NCBI GenBank assembly: GCA_003215475.1
Contig: QCKH01000004.1
Location: forward strand, 19,795 to 83,794
Length of the DNA stretch: 64,000 nt
From: Prochlorococcus sp. AG-409-L21
GTDB taxonomy: Bacteria; Cyanobacteriota; Cyanobacteriia; PCC-6307; Cyanobiaceae
Direction of reading: 5' to 3'
Under the pieces are notes generated by a model that searched no databases, had not been told where the DNA came from, and was given only the letters and a program-made list of their open reading frames with translations. Each line of letters starts with the position of its first letter. Position 1 is the stretch's first letter. Made by a program: the position numbers and the translations under genes. This document shows, piece by piece, positions 1 through 9,813 of this stretch.

Positions 1-111
1 GTATTTATAGATAGAGGTGTGGCAGATATTTTTGAAAGACATGCTTTGTTAGGTGAAATAAAGACAACTAATGATATAGATAATAATAGAAATGGGTTTT
101 TAAGAACCTAA
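1..111 (+). CDS. C-terminal fragment of a probable virion protein (truncated at window edge)
   Basis: Frame 1 open from base 1 to TAA at 109-111 (…VFIDRGVADIFERHALLGEIKTTNDIDNNRNGFLRT*); immediately upstream of the tail gene cluster. Confidence 0.6.
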   Translation, partial: VFIDRGVADIFERHALLGEIKTTNDIDNNRNGFLRT

Positions 112-124
112 AAAAAAGATAATT

Positions 125-1039
125 ATGGCAACAGGAAATTATGGAACAGTAAGACCAGCAGATGTAGCGGTAGAGGATATAGAGATATTATACTCTTATA
201 GTCCTAATAGGGGGAGTAATTCAGCACAAACAGTTTTGACAGAATTAGACCCAACACAGGTTTTAGTACCTGCAAATAACCCCAATAATAATAAAGAAAT
301 TTTAGGGGGAATGTATACTTTAAAATTACCATCAAATGAGTTTACTGCTAAAGGATTTTATAATATTATTATTAGACCAAAACAAATTAGAACTTCTATT
401 GTTGCGTGTGGTACGTTAGCTAGTAGTCCTGATATCATAGGTATGGTAATAAATTTAAATGATTCTAATATAGACAATGCCGATAAAGTTAAATTAGAAA
501 ATGGAAATTTAGTAGGGTATAGAGTAGAGTATTTAACTACTAACACAAATGCTGAACAAGATAAAATACAAAATTTATTTAGGGTAGTGACATCCAATAA
601 TAGAGTACTTGCAGTATCGGAAAACTTAAGTAATTCATCTGATCAAGTATTATCATATTCTTTTGATGATAGTTCTTCATTAGTTTTCTGTACATTAACT
701 CCGTCTTCTGCACCATCTATCAAACCAAATGTTTTACCATTTATTGGAGAACCGGGTCAAGATATTATTATAACTAATACATTTTTTAATCCTATAATGT
801 TAGAAGTGGAAATGGTAGAGTATGATGATGAAACTTTAGCATATGCACTATATGGAAATCAAACAAAATCTTTAGAAGACGGTATTTATACAATATACAA
901 CTTTGACAATGAAATTTATAAACAATATACCTTATTTGAAGTTAAAGATCAGTTTACTGGTAAACCTCTTTATGAGGTTAGAGAAGAACTTAGTTCACCT
1001 GACTTTACAAAAGAATTTGATGACATTACAGACTTTTAG
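125..1039 (+). CDS. Putative tail/baseplate structural protein
   Basis: 304-aa ORF, co-directional with the structural cluster; function by context only. Confidence 0.55.
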   Translation: MATGNYGTVRPADVAVEDIEILYSYSPNRGSNSAQTVLTELDPTQVLVPANNPNNNKEILGGMYTLKLPSNEFTAKGFYNIIIRPKQIRTSIVACGTLASSPDIIGMVINLNDSNIDNADKVKLENGNLVGYRVEYLTTNTNAEQDKIQNLFRVVTSNNRVLAVSENLSNSSDQVLSYSFDDSSSLVFCTLTPSSAPSIKPNVLPFIGEPGQDIIITNTFFNPIMLEVEMVEYDDETLAYALYGNQTKSLEDGIYTIYNFDNEIYKQYTLFEVKDQFTGKPLYEVREELSSPDFTKEFDDITDF

Positions 1040-1049
1040 GATTAATTAG

Positions 1050-4000
1050 ATGCCACAACAAAATCAAAATAACACCAATAATAATAATAATAGAAAAGTT
1101 ATTAAAGTAGCGGGCTATGCGAAAAGAAAATTTTTCGATGGTGGTATTGAATATAGAGATTTTAGTGATGATTTAGTTGGTTTACAATTAACTGATGATG
1201 GTGGTTCATCGTTATTTACGATGGGTAACTTTAAAGTTACTACTAATTTATCCCCTAAATTAAATAAAACGTATAATCAGGGTACATATTCTGATTTTTA
1301 TGATTTAGATAGTTTGGATGATAAACAATTTGGTGCGGTAAAAGTACAAAAAAACCAAAAAGCGGGATTAAATTTAGATATAACAAATCCTTTAAGTTAT
1401 ATTTTATATGGTTCTTCCGAAGAAAAAATTAGAGTTTCATTGGAATATATACAAGAATATTTTCCAGCCGCAATTTATGTAGATAACAAAATAGGTGCAA
1501 TAACGGGTAATAATATCACAGATTATGTCTATGATAATTTAAATGATGAGACTAGTTTTACTGTTAGTACTAATTATTTTACCAATCCTTTTGGTATAAA
1601 TTATACATTATCTTATAATCTAGTACCTGAGGATCAGATACCCAATCCACTAAGAAATTTAACAGTTAATTACAATCAGTATGTTATAGAACATAATGGA
1701 ATAAGTAAAAAGATAAAATCTTTTAGTGGTTCTACTACTAAAACTAATGCAACATTAAAATTTGTTGTAGAAGGAAATCCCTTTCCTGAAATAACAGGAT
1801 TAAATTTTTCACAATTTACTTTTTTAAATCCTACTTATAATGCATCTATTCCATTTTTTGTAAAACCAAATGAATTAAAGTGTGAAGAATTTTTCAGTGG
1901 TTTGAATGACTTAGAAAAAAACTTATTGAATAGAGATGTATACCCTATTTATACGGCAACTTTTAGTCTACCAAAAGAAACCACTCAGGGGGTTATAGTT
2001 TATAGTGATGAAAAGATAACTTTTCCTGTTTTAACAGATGGATACAATCTTAACTTTTTTGATGGGATATATATTACTTATTTAGATGAAATCACTTCTA
2101 TTGGTGAAACTTTAGATAAGTTTAAAACTGATATTATAAAGAGAAAATATACTGCAGAAGTTATAACAGGATTTGATACTATCCCTAGGGGTGATGGTGG
2201 AGAAGATATGGTGATAGATGGTGCAAAAGCAACTAAATTACTTAGAATTTATGGGGTTGAGTTTGATGAAGTTAAAAAATATATTGACGGTATTAAATTT
2301 GCACATGTTGTTACTTATGATAAGAAAAATAACACACCTGATTCATTAGTAAAAGATTTAGCTAATATGTTAGGGTTTAGTAAATTTGATTTCTTAACTA
2401 ACCCAAACATTTTAAATAATGTATTACCGAGTAATGGTAAAGGATTATTTAGTGGTACATCTACACCACTTAGTTTAGAACAAATAGATATTGAGTTATA
2501 CAGAAGATTAATATTAAATGTTGCTTGGTTATGGAAAAGTAAAGGTACACGTAAAGCAATAGAATTCTTATTTAGATTTATTGGTGCACCAGAATCTTTA
2601 GTAAACTTTAATGAACATATTGTAATTGCAGATAAACCCGTAAATATACCACATTTAAAAAGTTTATTATATTTGTATACGGGTAGTTCTAATTTGAAAG
2701 ATTTACCATTCGATGATGATGGTTACCCCTTACCAATACCCAACGGTGGATTAGTATTAGTTGGTTTTGATAACACTACTACACCACCATCACCAATATA
2801 TGAAACTAATTGGTTTCAAAAATCTGGTGGGTGGTATAGAGAAACTGGTGGTTTAAACCCACCTATTGATATAACTGAGGATAATAATCCACACGCGGGT
2901 GTATATGATGGTGGTGCATTTTATTTAGAACAATTTTTAACCTGTCCATTTCCAAATGAGATAGTTAGTAAGTTTATTACTTTAACAGGTAATACACTTT
3001 ATGAGAACCAATTTATAAATTATAATGATGGGTTTATAAATGGTACAATGGATAATGATATATTATATATTACTCCAGTATCTTCAGTTAATAATCAAAT
3101 AATAACCGAAGGTATTGATATTGATTTTACTGTGGTATCTTCACCAGCAACTTCAGGAGGAACTACTATTTTTGAACAATTATGTACTGAAGCACTCGAA
3201 GAATATAATGAATGGGTAGAACTAATTAAAGAAAATTGTGAATTGATTTACTCACCCGAATGGTTTAGAGTACAACAAAATTATATTGTTGCGAAAAATA
3301 ATTTAAATAGAGAACAAAGTAGTAGGGGAACAGGTATTAATGAAGCATTAGAAATATGTATAAATGTTGATTGTGAAAATATTGAAGTTATAGAAAACCC
3401 TTGTGATCATTATGAGATGATTAATGAAGATGGGTTTATATATTTTGTTAATGAAAATGGTAAAAAGGTATTTTTTGAGGAATTTCCTCAATGTTGTGTT
3501 TCGGCAGGTGGAGAATATTATACATATGTAAACCAAAAAAATCAAAAAGCATTCTTTTGTGCTAGCGAATCCCCTTGTATAGGAAATCCTATTAGTAGTA
3601 ATGGAGAAGCAATTTTATTTGAAGTAGAGGGAGTTAATGCAGTTCCCGATAATATTATTTCAATAACTACCCCGAATAATGATAGACCCACAAACGATGC
3701 TAGACGCACCACAGAAAATGAGTTATGTAAAGAAAATAGTGGTAGTAATACACTTAATGGGTGTTTCCAATTAACCGAACAAGGAGAATATTACTTTGGT
3801 TTTAAAACTAAACCTAATGAAGAAGATTTTAGTACTAAAATTAGTCCTAGAGAAGCACCTTTTGTTGTATATGATAAAAATAATAATCCTGTAGGGTATA
3901 TCCCACAAGTTCCTGGTATGACTTTATTTACGGAAGGAATTGTTGCGATTAATTATGTTAAAAGTAATGGTGGTATTGTTTATCCATCTTATCAGTCATC

Positions 4001-7000
4001 GTTTGGAAACAATTCCGAATCAAGTGATCCACAACAAGCCTTAGATAAATATGTGAATAACATACGACAAGGTGGTGAAGTACCTTCAGACTTTTATAAA
4101 TATTTTACATCAGTTGATTGTGATAAGAAAAATACTACTTATGAATCTAGTATAGAATGTTGTACATATCATGGATTCGATCATTATTATGTGAATATCA
4201 CTGACCCAACGGATGGGTCGGTTAGACAAGTTGTTTATTGTAGACCTAAAGATACTTCAGCAACTGGTGATCTTACACAACCCTCTACACCTGGTTTAGG
4301 GGATATATTAGACCCAGGAAAAGAAATAGATAAAGAAATAGAAGTAATAGAAAGAGAAAAAGAAGTAATAAATAAAAAAATAAGTGAAGAACCTTCTTTA
4401 TCAAGTAAACAAAAAACCGAATTAACTACACAAAAATTAACTTTAGAACAACGTACACTAGATTTAAATTCGCAAAAACAAAAAATGGAAGTGTCAAATC
4501 GTAAAACTATGACACCTGCCAATGAAAAAGGGTTTAATAAATACGTAGAAGGAAGTAACCTCAATGCAGTTAAAACAGAAGGTGATCAATTAGTAGTAGG
4601 GAAAGACCCTAAAGGTGTATATACACAGGGAGTTGACTCTACAAAACCAAATAACCCAACCACTGATTTTGGTTCACCATTTAGTAATCCAGACTTAATG
4701 GATAGTATTAATTGGGAAGTTGCTTCAGTAGATCAATATGGTAGAATAACATTTATACCTATAGATCGTAATTATGATGATGTCTTAAGTTGGGAATTAT
4801 TGGCAGGAGAAGGTGCTGATTTATACAAAGAATGTTGTTTATTACAAGGTTATACTTTTGGAGAATTCCAAATTAACCCACAAACAAATGAGTTAATACC
4901 CTATAACGGACAACCTAATGAATATACTAATGGTAGTACTTTTTATGCTTGTGTAGATAATACAACCTTACCTTGTACCGAACTTAAAGATGTAAAATTA
5001 GTTTTTGGTAGTAATGGTAATAATGGTTTCTTTTTACCGGAAAATACAGAAAGTAATGAGGTAACCATTAAGTTTGATTATATGATTAAATATAATGCAG
5101 AAGAATTAATTAATTGTGCAAATATAGAAGTATGTAAAATACCATTAGATTTATATAATAATAGTATCTATAACTTAGATTGTAGAAACTTTATCGTCTT
5201 TACTCAAACCGAAGATAATAAGAATATTTTAAAAGATAATATAAACTATATTGATTCTGACGTATTTGCACAGAATGATTTTAGTTTAAATTCACCCAAT
5301 GTAGGGGATTTAGTTGTAAGTGAATTAGATGGTATACCTAATTTAATACCTTATTGGTCAACACAAAACTTACAAGTATGGCAAACTCCTGGTTTACAAC
5401 AACAAATAGATGTAGAGGGAGACTGTTGTAAAGCATTTGGTGGTAATTTATTACCAATAGAACAATGGGGTCCGGTAAACGAAGATAATGTTTATAATAT
5501 TAGACGTGAGTTTAATATTGCAATCAAAGCAATTTCTAATAATACACGACAACCAGAATGGGTAACACCTGAAATGTATTCTAATTTTAAATTAATCAAC
5601 GATAACTTAAATAAGGTTAATAAAATTATAGAAGAAGGTTGTTTAAACTATACTCTATTTACGGAAGATAATTTCTGTGATGATTTTGAAAGATTAATAA
5701 CAACTGAAAAGGTATGTGCGTTACTAACACCATTAGAATTAGGGGTTAATAGTGAAATGCTAAAAGAGTATTGGAAACTAATAAACCAACTTTTATTAAT
5801 GCAAAAAGAACTAGAAATCTGTGTTGAAAGAAAAGAAGGTTTAAGTAAGATTATTGAAGAGGTAGATAAAGAAATGGTTTTAGTAGAAGTAGAAAAAGAA
5901 ACTAAAAGAGGAGATTATAGAAAAACAGAAACTAATTTAGAAAATGACCTACTAACTAAACAAAGAGAAATTTTAGAAATTGATGATACATTAACTAACT
6001 TAAGAAACCAAAATACGGCAATTGATGTAGTTAAACAAGATAATTTACCTAAATTAGATTGTAACTTATACCAACAACAGATTAAAGAGGCACAATCATT
6101 TAATGTTGAGGAATTTTGTAGAAATCAACCACAACCTACTACAGATAATCCAGATGAGATTTTATCTGCATTTAATACATGTGTAAATCAAAAAAGATTT
6201 GAGATAGAACAAGAAGTAAAAAAATATCAACGATTATTTGAAAGTTGTGTTAATAGTAATGTTTATAGTGAAGAAATAACTAGGGCTAGAGTTAATAATG
6301 ATACTATAACTGAAGAAAGATTTACAGAAGAGTATAATACTACATTAAAACAAATAGATGAATTACAAGCAACAATTTATTGTGAAGATATTAGTGAGTT
6401 AAATGAATCTCTTAGAACAAATAAGGAACAAGAAAATAATATTGAAAAAAATGTAGATGTTGTTGCAAATATTTTAGGTGTTGAACCAACTACTATTAGA
6501 AATGGTAATACAACTGATTTAACTACCGAACAAAAAGTTGAGGTGACTAGAGTTGCTAATGTGAATAAAACAACAGAAAATAAATTATTAATACAAAAAG
6601 AAGAAAAGGAACAAGAATTAAGAAGTTTAGAAACTTTTAAAACACAAGTACGAAATGAATTTAAAGAACAAGAAAGAGAATTAGATGAAAACCTAACCAA
6701 TATAAATAACATTAAAGAAAATATTGTTACAGAAAATAATAATACGGTAGGTAGGGATTGTTGTAAAGAAACTTTAAATGTTGTACGTAAATTAGTTAGT
6801 AATATTAAAAAATATAGAAATAATTTATATTATGAAACCGAAGCACTATATCAAGGGTGGTATTTACAAAGATTTGAAGAATATAAATTATTCGTCAATG
6901 AGAAGATGGCAACTGCTTTTGAATATATGGATGAATTAAACCTTAATTTTAATATTGAAGTGGATAACACTTCTGTGGGTAGTCAACCACCTAATCAAAT

Positions 7001-9185
7001 ATCTTCTAATCTAACTACTTTACCAATAATGGGTAATAGTAACCCCATTTGGACATTCCAACCTAAAAATTATAGTGGAGTCGTTATTGGTGGGTCACAA
7101 TACAATTCAAATCTAATTGAAGATTCAATAACAACCGCATTAATACAAAATGGGTATCCTGGTTTAGATGCAGTATTTGAACCACAATGGCAAAATTTTG
7201 AGATGACATTACCTCAAAATGTAATAGATAATTTAAGACAAAGTTACCCTAATAAACAATTTTATATTTCTTTGGAATTAGAAAATTATGAATGTAGTGT
7301 GTGTTTATTAATTGATAATATTCAAATAAATTATAAAACATACGATATACTACCATTTTATAATACTGAGGGTTGTGGGTTACCAGAATTAAGTTGTGTT
7401 ATAGATAATAGAAAATCTTGGGTATATAAAGGAGATACAATTAACCCAGTTACTCACTTACCTGATGGTGAATGTCAAAAAAATGAAGTAACTTGTGCAA
7501 CTCCACTACAAATAACTGCACAAAATAGATTATGGCAAAATTTAGAGTATAGATACACTGAATATGATTTTAATCATTCAGATTTAATCATCAACAGTAA
7601 ATCTGCAGCATTTCAGATAGATCCGTCTAAGTCTATTGAATGTGATGTTTATAATTTTTGGAGAAATATTGATTGTGATGAATGTCCTACCTCTTGTACG
7701 AGTGGTGAAAGTATTACATATGAAGGTAAAGTACAATATACTGCTAGTTCTTACACTGATTACAGTGTTGTATTGAGTGGTACTTCTGCTGGTGGTTTCA
7801 CAGGAGATTGTAATACGTATGTGAGTTTATTAAATACTAATACTAATTTATTAAAAGAAGAATATTATGTATTAACGGCAGATTATTCACAAGCATTAAG
7901 TGCTGGATACACTGATTTTATTAATATTGGTGGTAGTATAGACACATTAAACATAGTAGAGAATGATTGTCAGGGTGATACTATAGTGTTAGGAAATAGA
8001 TTTGATTTAAATGAGGAACAAAGATTAATTGTTGAGGATAGTGACGGAACGGTTTCTTTATGGGGACTTTATGTATATACTGGTTCGACACCTTATAGTG
8101 GTGGTGATATAAATGAAGTTATTAGTGGTGTATCTGCACAAACATTTAATCAGACTAGTGGTATGACAGAAGAATGTTGTGAATCATTAAATAAAACATT
8201 ATCATCTAAAGGTAAAAAAGGATTAAGTTTAGATAAAAATTATGTGTGGGACACAACATTGAGTGGTTGTACTTGGAGAGAAATTAATGATGGTCAAGGA
8301 GATTGTACACATTGTGGTAACACTACCGAATCTTCCTTTACTGCTACTAGTAGTGGGTTAACTTGTGAAGTAGTTAACAAAACGATATGTGTAAATCCGG
8401 TAGATTTCTTAGATACTCCCCCATCTCAAATAAAAGTAAAAGAGGTGTTTGATGAAATGGTACAGAGAAATTTAATTAATGCACAAAATAGACAAACACT
8501 TAGTGGATACCCAACACTTAAACTATTTTACGAATTATATTTAAATGCAACTAATTGTGGTAAAGATTATAGTGGTAAGTTAACTTACAATAATCTATTC
8601 CAATTTATGGATTTAATTGGGGATTATTGGTTAGAATTAATTGAACAAGTAATTCCATCTACCACTATTATGGAAGGGTGTGAAAACTCAGGTAAAGTTT
8701 ATAGGAATACTATTTTTGATAATAATAAATTTACCTATAAGAAATACAGTTTAAACTTCTTAGAAGTAACTAATGAATGTAATGTTAGTGGTGTTACAAA
8801 TAATTCAATAGGTCAAGAAACTGTAGATGTTGCAGTTGAAGAAGTTTGTTTAGGTGGTGGATGTTTAGGACAATCTAATAAAGATTGTGAAGATAGTATA
8901 AGTGTATTACAAGGACAAATTGATACGTTACAATCCACTATAACTAGTATTGATGATCAATTACAAGTAATACAATTAGCAATAACATCATTAAAATCAC
9001 AAAATAATAGTAATAATACTAGTAAAGAAACGTCTAAAGAAAATACGTTTAAACAAAGAGAAGACGAAAAGGCAAAAAAAGAAGAAAATAATAAAATTAA
9101 AGAGGAGGTAAGAAGACAAGAAGAAGCAGCAGCTAGAGAACAAAAAGCTAGGGACGCAAGAAATCAAAGAGATCAATTAAGTTAA
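1050..9185 (+). CDS. Giant (2711 aa) baseplate/tail protein with tail-protein-I-like region, Cys-rich modules and coiled coils
   Basis: Single long ORF; segment LYRRLILNVAWLWKSKGTRKAIEFLFRFIGAP resembles phage tail protein (gpI/TIGR02242-like) motif; repeated CC-x(n)-C modules; Glu/Lys-rich coiled coils. Confidence 0.7.
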   Translation: MPQQNQNNTNNNNNRKVIKVAGYAKRKFFDGGIEYRDFSDDLVGLQLTDDGGSSLFTMGNFKVTTNLSPKLNKTYNQGTYSDFYDLDSLDDKQFGAVKVQKNQKAGLNLDITNPLSYILYGSSEEKIRVSLEYIQEYFPAAIYVDNKIGAITGNNITDYVYDNLNDETSFTVSTNYFTNPFGINYTLSYNLVPEDQIPNPLRNLTVNYNQYVIEHNGISKKIKSFSGSTTKTNATLKFVVEGNPFPEITGLNFSQFTFLNPTYNASIPFFVKPNELKCEEFFSGLNDLEKNLLNRDVYPIYTATFSLPKETTQGVIVYSDEKITFPVLTDGYNLNFFDGIYITYLDEITSIGETLDKFKTDIIKRKYTAEVITGFDTIPRGDGGEDMVIDGAKATKLLRIYGVEFDEVKKYIDGIKFAHVVTYDKKNNTPDSLVKDLANMLGFSKFDFLTNPNILNNVLPSNGKGLFSGTSTPLSLEQIDIELYRRLILNVAWLWKSKGTRKAIEFLFRFIGAPESLVNFNEHIVIADKPVNIPHLKSLLYLYTGSSNLKDLPFDDDGYPLPIPNGGLVLVGFDNTTTPPSPIYETNWFQKSGGWYRETGGLNPPIDITEDNNPHAGVYDGGAFYLEQFLTCPFPNEIVSKFITLTGNTLYENQFINYNDGFINGTMDNDILYITPVSSVNNQIITEGIDIDFTVVSSPATSGGTTIFEQLCTEALEEYNEWVELIKENCELIYSPEWFRVQQNYIVAKNNLNREQSSRGTGINEALEICINVDCENIEVIENPCDHYEMINEDGFIYFVNENGKKVFFEEFPQCCVSAGGEYYTYVNQKNQKAFFCASESPCIGNPISSNGEAILFEVEGVNAVPDNIISITTPNNDRPTNDARRTTENELCKENSGSNTLNGCFQLTEQGEYYFGFKTKPNEEDFSTKISPREAPFVVYDKNNNPVGYIPQVPGMTLFTEGIVAINYVKSNGGIVYPSYQSSFGNNSESSDPQQALDKYVNNIRQGGEVPSDFYKYFTSVDCDKKNTTYESSIECCTYHGFDHYYVNITDPTDGSVRQVVYCRPKDTSATGDLTQPSTPGLGDILDPGKEIDKEIEVIEREKEVINKKISEEPSLSSKQKTELTTQKLTLEQRTLDLNSQKQKMEVSNRKTMTPANEKGFNKYVEGSNLNAVKTEGDQLVVGKDPKGVYTQGVDSTKPNNPTTDFGSPFSNPDLMDSINWEVASVDQYGRITFIPIDRNYDDVLSWELLAGEGADLYKECCLLQGYTFGEFQINPQTNELIPYNGQPNEYTNGSTFYACVDNTTLPCTELKDVKLVFGSNGNNGFFLPENTESNEVTIKFDYMIKYNAEELINCANIEVCKIPLDLYNNSIYNLDCRNFIVFTQTEDNKNILKDNINYIDSDVFAQNDFSLNSPNVGDLVVSELDGIPNLIPYWSTQNLQVWQTPGLQQQIDVEGDCCKAFGGNLLPIEQWGPVNEDNVYNIRREFNIAIKAISNNTRQPEWVTPEMYSNFKLINDNLNKVNKIIEEGCLNYTLFTEDNFCDDFERLITTEKVCALLTPLELGVNSEMLKEYWKLINQLLLMQKELEICVERKEGLSKIIEEVDKEMVLVEVEKETKRGDYRKTETNLENDLLTKQREILEIDDTLTNLRNQNTAIDVVKQDNLPKLDCNLYQQQIKEAQSFNVEEFCRNQPQPTTDNPDEILSAFNTCVNQKRFEIEQEVKKYQRLFESCVNSNVYSEEITRARVNNDTITEERFTEEYNTTLKQIDELQATIYCEDISELNESLRTNKEQENNIEKNVDVVANILGVEPTTIRNGNTTDLTTEQKVEVTRVANVNKTTENKLLIQKEEKEQELRSLETFKTQVRNEFKEQERELDENLTNINNIKENIVTENNNTVGRDCCKETLNVVRKLVSNIKKYRNNLYYETEALYQGWYLQRFEEYKLFVNEKMATAFEYMDELNLNFNIEVDNTSVGSQPPNQISSNLTTLPIMGNSNPIWTFQPKNYSGVVIGGSQYNSNLIEDSITTALIQNGYPGLDAVFEPQWQNFEMTLPQNVIDNLRQSYPNKQFYISLELENYECSVCLLIDNIQINYKTYDILPFYNTEGCGLPELSCVIDNRKSWVYKGDTINPVTHLPDGECQKNEVTCATPLQITAQNRLWQNLEYRYTEYDFNHSDLIINSKSAAFQIDPSKSIECDVYNFWRNIDCDECPTSCTSGESITYEGKVQYTASSYTDYSVVLSGTSAGGFTGDCNTYVSLLNTNTNLLKEEYYVLTADYSQALSAGYTDFINIGGSIDTLNIVENDCQGDTIVLGNRFDLNEEQRLIVEDSDGTVSLWGLYVYTGSTPYSGGDINEVISGVSAQTFNQTSGMTEECCESLNKTLSSKGKKGLSLDKNYVWDTTLSGCTWREINDGQGDCTHCGNTTESSFTATSSGLTCEVVNKTICVNPVDFLDTPPSQIKVKEVFDEMVQRNLINAQNRQTLSGYPTLKLFYELYLNATNCGKDYSGKLTYNNLFQFMDLIGDYWLELIEQVIPSTTIMEGCENSGKVYRNTIFDNNKFTYKKYSLNFLEVTNECNVSGVTNNSIGQETVDVAVEEVCLGGGCLGQSNKDCEDSISVLQGQIDTLQSTITSIDDQLQVIQLAITSLKSQNNSNNTSKETSKENTFKQREDEKAKKEENNKIKEEVRRQEEAAAREQKARDARNQRDQLS

Positions 9186-9195
9186 AAAAAAAGAT

Positions 9196-9798
9196 ATGAA
9201 AGACCCTAAAATAAAAATAATACAAAATAGTCCAGAAGGTAAACAAAAACCGCCTTTGGAAGTGGATACTAATGCGATACCTAAACCTAATCCGACTACC
9301 CCAACTAATAATTCTTCTAATCAGGCACAAATTACTACATTACAAAATCAATATAATTCATTGGTTAACCAAAAAGAAGTTTATACTAACGAACTAGACT
9401 TATTAAATCAGCAATTACAACAACTTAAAGATGATTGTGAAGAACTAGCTGCACAACAAGCTCAACAACAACAACAATTTATATCAACTAAAGACGATTG
9501 TAATTCTTTAAGTATTGAGATAGAGGCGGTGCAACAACAATTAAAGTTAATCCCACCTAGTACAGTAAGTGGTTGTACTACTAATTCTTCATATAACAGT
9601 TTACTGGCTTATTTAAATGAATTAAAAGAAAAATATAATAATTGTATAACTGGTGCTCAGGCTACTAATGTTACACAATATAATACGGTATTTATCACAC
9701 AAATATACAACACTAACGAATATGAAGGTAATGTGACAGTTATTGGTGATGATGAGTGGGATGATAATAACCAATTAATTAATGATTGTATACAATAA
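9196..9798 (+). CDS. Coiled-coil virion-associated protein
   Basis: 200-aa ORF, Gln-rich heptad-like region, in tail cluster. Confidence 0.5.
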   Translation: MKDPKIKIIQNSPEGKQKPPLEVDTNAIPKPNPTTPTNNSSNQAQITTLQNQYNSLVNQKEVYTNELDLLNQQLQQLKDDCEELAAQQAQQQQQFISTKDDCNSLSIEIEAVQQQLKLIPPSTVSGCTTNSSYNSLLAYLNELKEKYNNCITGAQATNVTQYNTVFITQIYNTNEYEGNVTVIGDDEWDDNNQLINDCIQ

Positions 9799-9813
9799 AT
9801 ATATTTATAGATA

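Noticed and set aside
3348-9330. Minus-strand ORFs 3348-3545, 4235-4564, 6377-6712, 9148-9330 opposite structural genes
   Set aside because: Low-complexity shadow ORFs (Ser/Phe/Leu-rich antisense of Asn/Glu/Lys-rich coding DNA) with no recognisable domains or promoters
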